Of a stretch of DNA of 9,171 nucleotides, positions 4,469 to 9,171 are shown piece after piece. Positions within the stretch are counted from its first letter, which is position 1. Each line of letters starts with the position of its first letter. The stretch spans positions 1-9,171 of the forward strand of contig USHH01000078.1 of the NCBI GenBank assembly GCA_900554345.1, read 5' to 3'. The notes below the pieces were generated by a model, which worked only from the letters and a program-made list of their open reading frames with translations, had not been told where the DNA came from and made no database searches. The position numbers and the translations under genes were made by a program. The DNA comes from an uncultured Bacteroidales bacterium. Its GTDB lineage: Bacteria > Bacteroidota > Bacteroidia > Bacteroidales > Muribaculaceae.

Positions 4469-7144
4469 TCAGTCGGAGAGGCGGCGGAGGGTGTCCAGAA
4501 GACGCTCGCCGAGGCCGATGGTGTAGCCCTGCGAGACAGTCACCACACGGTTGAAGCTGTCGACGACGGCGAATACCGGGCGCTCAGGGCTCGTGAGATG
4601 CAGGCTCTCGCGGAGCTCACGCTCCACTACCCCATCCTTGTCGACGCCAAACACCACACAGTCGGGAAGCCCCTTGAAATGGGAGGCATCAAACCGCGAG
4701 GCGGCATCCTCGTCGGGGAAGAGGAGGATGATCTTGCGCCCGACGGCATCCAGATGCTTTGCCACTGCCGCGATATCGTTGAGCGTATGGGCCGAGGGCT
4801 CACTGCCCGGATCGATCAGACCGACCACATAATATCCCCTACCGGCCGTGGCCAGAAGACTGCGGTCTTCATTCAGCTTCAGGTCGTGGTAGATGTCCTC
4901 GGCATTGAGCGAGCCGATCACAGAGAGGGCGTCGGGGTTGCGGCGGATTTCGAGCGGGATGCGCACGGTGTCGCCGGGAGCCACCGTGAAGACGCGGCTT
5001 TTAGCAAGCACGCCCCCGTCGGCGAGACGCTGACCGGTGGTGAGCACATACTGCCCGGCGTCGAGTGGCACGGCCGAGGAGAAAGTGGAGCTCCATGTGG
5101 CGTCCTCCGGATACTCAAGCTGACGGGGCACTCCCCCGTCGATGCGGCTGATACTGAACGAGGAATAGTATTTCGGATCGACATTGAAGCCTTCGGGACT
5201 GAACTCCAGGTGAAGGGCACCCCCTTTGACACGGCGCTTCTTCATCGGGCCACCGATCTGCACGAGGTCGACATCGCTCCATTCATCTTCCGACATGGCA
5301 TACTGCGTCTTGCCGGTGACCGGGTCGATGCGGGCCGGGATGCCGAGCGAGCGGGCAGCCGCCACATAGAAGATGTCGCGGCTCAGGCGGTCGGTGTTTC
5401 TCAGCCGGCATACAGAGGCCGGCGACATGCGGAGGCCCGAGGATGGCTGGTCGGAGAGGGTGATGTTTCCCGCTGTCCAGAGGGCGAGCGCCGCCGGATC
5501 ACCGTCAACCTCATCGGCGATCTCCTGAAGGGCCACCGAAAGGTAACCCTTGTAAGGAGTCAGCGCCTCGTTCTCCACGCGAGGGTTGAGCACATAACGG
5601 TCGTAGAAGCCGTCGGACATATCGAAGACAGGCTCCACAGCGTGGGCTATTCCATCGCCCACCACATCCATGGGTATGTCGCGGCGGTCTTTCTCCGAGA
5701 CATTCTTCAGGAGACGAAGGGCCATAGCCCGACGGGATGTGTCGAGCTGACGGAGCATCTCCACAATGGCTGCATGATTGCCGCGCGACTCCACAAGCAC
5801 ATCGGCGAGAGCCACGCTGTCGAGGCCGAGGCTCTCCGCTATCGCGGCAGCCTGCCCTCTCGTGGCGAAAGTGGAGGTATAGGCATTGCGTATGCTGTCT
5901 TCCTGCGCGAAGCGACGGTTGTTGATGGCACGCTGGCCGGCAGTGACATTCGGGATGAGGCCGCCACCTTTCGGCGGCGTGAGGTCGAAATCAGTGACGC
6001 CGGAATAGGAACCGTCCTTATCGAGCACCACCACCGTCTCCCCGGAGCCGGGCTGATATTCGGCGAAACCGAAGCGGTCGCCGTCGGTGGCCCACACGAG
6101 CATATCGCCCTTGCCGGCGAGCACACCGGCCTTACCTTCGGCATCGGCCACACGCTGCGCCACCGGGTAATACTCGGCGTAGTTGTAGATGCAGAAACGC
6201 ACATCAGCTCCGGCTGCCGGAGTGCCGTCGGCATTCCTTACGACAGCTCTGGCGTAGTCGACGGGCGCGTAGTTGCGGGTGACATTTATGCGGGTGGAGA
6301 GGGGCTGCTGCGCAAGCACCTCCTCCGGGCCGTCGTATTCGCCAAACACGTTGGTGTTCATGAGCATGCCGCGAGAGGCCGGAGCATTGAACCATGCGAG
6401 ATCGAGCACCGGCTCAGGCTCACAGGCTCCGAGGAAATGCCATTTGCCGTCGGCCCACACCTCGACCCATGCATGATTGTCGTCGGTATGCGCCCAGCGC
6501 GGGGTGTAGACCTGGCGAGCCGGAATGCCCATGGCGCGGAACGCGGCGACGCCAAACGTCGACTCCTCACCGCAGCGGCCGATGGCTTGGCTCACAGTGG
6601 AGAGCGGTGACGAAGTGCGGGCGTCGCTCGGCTTATATGTAGCCTTCTCGTGGAGCCAGTGATTGATCTCAAGGATCGCCTCCTCCATCGACAGGCCCTG
6701 GAGACGCGGCTTCAGTTCCTCGTAGAAGGCCGAGCGGGAGAGGTCGAGGCTCTCGTTATTGACCCTGACGGGGAGCACGAAATGACGCCATTCCCTGTCG
6801 CCTACCGTCTTGCCCCAGGGCATCTCACGACGAGCCTTCAACGCGGCGTCGATATTCTTCAGATAGAAGTCAAAACTATAGTCGGCGAGGTCGGCGTCAG
6901 GCAGATAGGCGTAGAGAAACTCGACGGCTTCCCTCTGCTCTGGAGAGAGACGGGCCTGGTCGATTGTCTTTTTAAGCGAAGCGTTCTCCGGAAGCGCCAT
7001 CCTCTTCTCGAAGGCCACACGGGCCTGAGGAGTCAGCACCTGCGCCGATGCAGACCCAGACAGAAACGGAGTTCCCGCAATGGCTGAGAGCATCAGCCAG
7101 CCGGCAGCGAAGCGGCGGAACGGATTAACGGATGATGATGTCAT
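4469..7144 (-). CDS. Secreted transglutaminase-fold protein with thioredoxin-like C-terminus
   Basis: The protein has 891 residues. Residues 1-34 form a signal peptide ending SGSASA before QVL. A transglutaminase core spans about 155-245: Cys191 in GRCGEES, His224 in DDNHAWVEVW, and Glu242 in GACEPEP where the third catalytic residue is usually Asp. A beta-rich region (about 285-375, RNADGTPAAGADV) resembles a carboxypeptidase-regulatory or Ig-like domain. Residues about 400-560 are largely helical. Residues about 575-625 (DIFYVAAARSLGIPAR) resemble the first core's FGVAAFRAMGIPAR but lack the catalytic Cys and His. The C-terminus (about 765-891) looks thioredoxin-like but has no CxxC. Bacterial proteins of this superfamily are often proteases or amidases rather than cross-linkers, and the fold includes peptide:N-glycanases. 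The ATG overlaps the cutC stop by four bases (ATGA), so translation is probably coupled. Downstream of fucosidase and CutC, a role in glycoprotein breakdown is plausible but inferred. Confidence 0.85.
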   Translation of the reverse strand: MTSSSVNPFRRFAAGWLMLSAIAGTPFLSGSASAQVLTPQARVAFEKRMALPENASLKKTIDQARLSPEQREAVEFLYAYLPDADLADYSFDFYLKNIDAALKARREMPWGKTVGDREWRHFVLPVRVNNESLDLSRSAFYEELKPRLQGLSMEEAILEINHWLHEKATYKPSDARTSSPLSTVSQAIGRCGEESTFGVAAFRAMGIPARQVYTPRWAHTDDNHAWVEVWADGKWHFLGACEPEPVLDLAWFNAPASRGMLMNTNVFGEYDGPEEVLAQQPLSTRINVTRNYAPVDYARAVVRNADGTPAAGADVRFCIYNYAEYYPVAQRVADAEGKAGVLAGKGDMLVWATDGDRFGFAEYQPGSGETVVVLDKDGSYSGVTDFDLTPPKGGGLIPNVTAGQRAINNRRFAQEDSIRNAYTSTFATRGQAAAIAESLGLDSVALADVLVESRGNHAAIVEMLRQLDTSRRAMALRLLKNVSEKDRRDIPMDVVGDGIAHAVEPVFDMSDGFYDRYVLNPRVENEALTPYKGYLSVALQEIADEVDGDPAALALWTAGNITLSDQPSSGLRMSPASVCRLRNTDRLSRDIFYVAAARSLGIPARIDPVTGKTQYAMSEDEWSDVDLVQIGGPMKKRRVKGGALHLEFSPEGFNVDPKYYSSFSISRIDGGVPRQLEYPEDATWSSTFSSAVPLDAGQYVLTTGQRLADGGVLAKSRVFTVAPGDTVRIPLEIRRNPDALSVIGSLNAEDIYHDLKLNEDRSLLATAGRGYYVVGLIDPGSEPSAHTLNDIAAVAKHLDAVGRKIILLFPDEDAASRFDASHFKGLPDCVVFGVDKDGVVERELRESLHLTSPERPVFAVVDSFNRVVTVSQGYTIGLGERLLDTLRRLSD

Positions 7145-7881
7145 TGGCGATTGCGTACTTTCTTGATTACCGAAGCCACCTCATCGGCAGAAGTGATGAG
7201 GCGGGTATATTCATTGTCTCCCGGCTTGCCCATGTTGACGTCTCCCTTGCGGAAGGTCATGGCGCTCTCCACGGGTTTTCTGGCGGAGGTATGCACAGCG
7301 CGCACACCGGTGGCGTCGACCACCTCCTCCACATTGGAGGAAGTGATGCCTGAACCGGCCATTATCTCGATGCGGCCGGCGGCCTTCTCCACAAGCTGTC
7401 TGATGAGCGGTGCTCCGGCCAGGGCAGAATTTGCCTGCCCTGAGGTAAGGAGGGTCGTGCAGCCTACAGTCATTATCTCCTGAAGCGACTTCATGGGGTC
7501 GGCGCAAAGGTCGAAGGCCCTGTGGAAGGTGAACCGTGTCTTTGGGGCGGCTTCGCGGAGCTGGAGAAGCGCTCCCATGTCGATGTCGCCTTCCGGTGTC
7601 AAAGCACCCGACACAATGCCGGTGGCACCTTCGGCCACGGCGATCTTGATCTCCTCCTTCATGAGGGCGAGCTCTCGCTGGGTGTAGCAGAAATCACCTT
7701 TGCGGGGACGTATCAGGACGTTGATCTGCGGAATGTTGAGTTTCACGGCAGCCCGAATCAGGCCGAGTGAGGGAGTGAGGCCACCTTCGGAGAGGCCGGC
7801 ACAGAGTTCGATGCGCTCGGCGCCACCCTCCACGGCCGAGAGCATACTCTCATAGTCGCCGCAGCATATCTCTATTTTCAT
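7141..7881 (-). CDS. cutC: CutC family TIM-barrel protein
   Basis: The product has 246 residues from the ATG at 7881, the usual length for CutC. A TTG two codons further upstream is possible but less likely, because CutC proteins start close to the conserved motif, here MKIEICCGD. Family motifs in order are EICCGDYESMLSAVEGGAER, ELCAGLSEGGLTPS, NVLIRPRKGDFCYT, GIVSGALTPEGDID, FHRAFD, TLLTSGQ, IMAGSGI and HTSARKP. CutC is annotated as a copper-homeostasis protein, but in E. coli the copper phenotype was traced to the MicL sRNA encoded at the 3' end of cutC, so the enzyme activity is unknown. From memory, cutC in Bacteroidetes is often found among glycan-degradation genes, as here. No signal peptide is visible, so it is cytoplasmic, unlike both neighbours. 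It lies 35 bases downstream of the fucosidase and overlaps the next gene by four bases, so it is the middle gene of an operon. Confidence 0.92.
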   Translation of the reverse strand: MKIEICCGDYESMLSAVEGGAERIELCAGLSEGGLTPSLGLIRAAVKLNIPQINVLIRPRKGDFCYTQRELALMKEEIKIAVAEGATGIVSGALTPEGDIDMGALLQLREAAPKTRFTFHRAFDLCADPMKSLQEIMTVGCTTLLTSGQANSALAGAPLIRQLVEKAAGRIEIMAGSGITSSNVEEVVDATGVRAVHTSARKPVESAMTFRKGDVNMGKPGDNEYTRLITSADEVASVIKKVRNRQ

Positions 7882-7916
7882 GGTCAATTGATAGTTTATA
7901 GTTTATGACAGAGAGA

Positions 7917-9171
7917 TCATTTCACTTCCAGCTCCACGATGTAGTCGATGTCGGAGGGCACCGAACCGAGATGGAGCACCGGGCCATCGGCCGATTTCGA
8001 CACCTTCACCGGCGACCGGTCGGCATATGAGACGGCGCTCTTCACTTTTAGGGGCGCCGGCAGCGTGATGTCGGGTGTCGTGGCGTTGGTGACATGGATC
8101 CACACCTTGTTGTCCTTACGTGTGGAGCATCCCCAGTCCTGAGGAGCGAACGGACCGGGGAGCGTGCCGTAGATGGTCTCGCCGTTAGCGCGCAGCCACT
8201 CTCCCATACCCTTGAGACGGTCGAGTGCGGCGGCGGGCAGCTCGCCGTTGGGCTGCGGACCGATGTTGAGCAGAAGGTTGGCGCCCATGCCTGCGGCCCT
8301 CACGAGATAACGCACCAGCGTAGCCACGTCCTTATAATCCGTATCGGTCACCTTATATCCCCACATGCCGTTCATGGTGTTGCAGGTCTCCAGAGGCAGG
8401 CGGCTTACAGACTGACCGGAGAGGCCGGCAGTGTTCTCGCCGGGAAGGTCACGCTCGAAGATCTGGATGTCCTCCCCCTCGAAGGGTGTCTGATGGTGGT
8501 TGTTGGCTACGAGGCATCCGGGCTGGAGGGAATGGATTAGCGCGTACTGCTCCGGTAGGTGCCAGTTGAAAGGGATGCTGTCTTCGTCATGATCCCACCA
8601 GCCGTCGAACCATATCGCGCGGATGGGGCCGTAGTTGGTGAGCAGCTCGGTGAGCTGGGTGTTCATGAATTTGTAGTATGAATCCCAATCGGCCTTAGTG
8701 GAATCGCGGCCTGTGGTGTGGCCGGTGCGACCCCAGGGGTAGTCGGGACGTGTCCAGTCGAGATGGGAGTAATAGAGGTGAAGGTCGAGTCCCTTCTCAC
8801 GGAAAGCGTCGGAAAGCTCCTTGAGGATATCACGCCTGAATGGGGTTGCATCTACGATATTGTAGTCGCTGGCCTCTGTGTCGAACATCGAGAAACCGTC
8901 GTGATGGCGCGAGGTGAATGTGACGTAACCGGCACCGGCGTCCTTGAAGGCCTCGGCCCACTCGTCGGCGTTGAAATCTATCGGATAGAAACCCTTGGCG
9001 GCCTTGGCGTATTCGTCGGCCTTAGGACCGTAGTTGAGATACCATTCACCCTGGCCGAACATGCTGTAGATGCCCCAGTGGATGAAGATGCCGAAACGGT
9101 CGGCGGAGAATTCCTTCTGCGACTCCACCACCTGCGGCGAGGGCACGTATCCTTCGGCAGCCGCGCCCAGC
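7917..9171 (-). CDS. GH29 alpha-L-fucosidase (5' end outside window)
   Basis: 417 residues plus stop are visible, and the frame runs off the window. The GTG at 9144-9146 could be taken as a start, but upstream codons continue without a stop as LGAAAEGY, which looks like the end of a signal peptide, so the true start lies beyond 9171. Family motifs, numbered from the Val of VPSPQ: FGIFIHWGIYS (18-28), SRHHDGFSMFD (79-89), RRDILKEL, YYSHLDW (125-131), and IWFDGWWDH (178-186) with Asp181 as the probable nucleophile. The acid/base Glu is less clear; one in FERDLPGE (230-237) is a candidate. The last 70 or so residues form a beta-rich domain (VWIHVTNATTPDITLPAPLK). GH29 enzymes remove alpha-linked fucose from host mucin and other glycoproteins. 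The protein is probably periplasmic or surface exposed. It is the most upstream visible gene of the operon with cutC and the transglutaminase-fold gene. Confidence 0.93.
   Translation of the reverse strand, partial: LGAAAEGYVPSPQVVESQKEFSADRFGIFIHWGIYSMFGQGEWYLNYGPKADEYAKAAKGFYPIDFNADEWAEAFKDAGAGYVTFTSRHHDGFSMFDTEASDYNIVDATPFRRDILKELSDAFREKGLDLHLYYSHLDWTRPDYPWGRTGHTTGRDSTKADWDSYYKFMNTQLTELLTNYGPIRAIWFDGWWDHDEDSIPFNWHLPEQYALIHSLQPGCLVANNHHQTPFEGEDIQIFERDLPGENTAGLSGQSVSRLPLETCNTMNGMWGYKVTDTDYKDVATLVRYLVRAAGMGANLLLNIGPQPNGELPAAALDRLKGMGEWLRANGETIYGTLPGPFAPQDWGCSTRKDNKVWIHVTNATTPDITLPAPLKVKSAVSYADRSPVKVSKSADGPVLHLGSVPSDIDYIVELEVK

Noticed and set aside
4598..6610. A 670-codon open frame on the plus strand
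   Set aside because: It lies entirely antisense to the transglutaminase-fold gene, which has a signal peptide and clear motifs. Long antisense frames are expected opposite GC-rich codon usage, and the translation shows no recognisable domain.
7917..9146. Taking GTG at 9146 as the fucosidase start
   Set aside because: The frame stays open to the window edge and reads LGAAAEGY upstream, like a signal-peptide end. The gene is treated as partial.
1..9171. tRNA, rRNA, CRISPR array, insertion sequence ends
   Set aside because: I looked for tRNA-like folds, spaced repeats and transposase frames and saw none.

Overview
The window looks like a chromosomal segment from a gut member of the Bacteroidales, possibly Muribaculaceae-like. 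The evidence is a GH29 alpha-L-fucosidase, a secreted protein with a type IX secretion (T9SS)-style C-terminal tail, an AAA-ATPase of the AAA-ATPase-like/DUF1703 family common in Bacteroidales, promoters of the TTTG-N20-TAnnTTTG type, and starts without Shine-Dalgarno sequences. The family-level placement is inference.

Layout. Positions 2-133 hold the 3' end of an unrecognised plus-strand gene, followed by a strong hairpin terminator. A large secreted minus-strand protein of unknown function (256-2562) comes next. Its coding ends are GC-rich and its middle is clearly AT-richer. From 2563 to 3080 lies a divergent intergenic region of about 520 bases. A plus-strand AAA-ATPase gene (3081-4268) then ends early: its C-terminal nuclease domain is deleted and a short out-of-frame remnant survives downstream. 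A second, almost identical copy of the hairpin terminator follows at 4335-4381. The right half (4469-9171) is one minus-strand operon read from right to left: secreted GH29 fucosidase (5' end outside the window), cutC, then a secreted 891-residue transglutaminase-fold protein whose ATG overlaps the cutC stop.

The operon suggests glycoprotein degradation. The fucosidase would trim fucose from host glycans, and the transglutaminase-fold protein could cleave peptide or amide bonds of the same substrates. CutC is a TIM-barrel protein whose copper role is disputed, so it may have a different job here. The substrate link is inference.

The most unusual part is the leader of the 256-2562 gene. A near-consensus promoter (2879-2910, minus strand) reads into a compact hairpin and a terminator-like hairpin. 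It then reaches a domain of about 190 nt (2802-2615) with a three-segment long-range stem, a junction carrying three hairpins, competing alternative pairings, and an 8-bp pseudoknot between a hairpin loop and the 3' tail just before a U-tract. All four non-Watson-Crick positions in the long stem are G-U on the minus strand and would be A-C on the plus strand, which favours a minus-strand RNA. I do not recognise this as a known RNA class.
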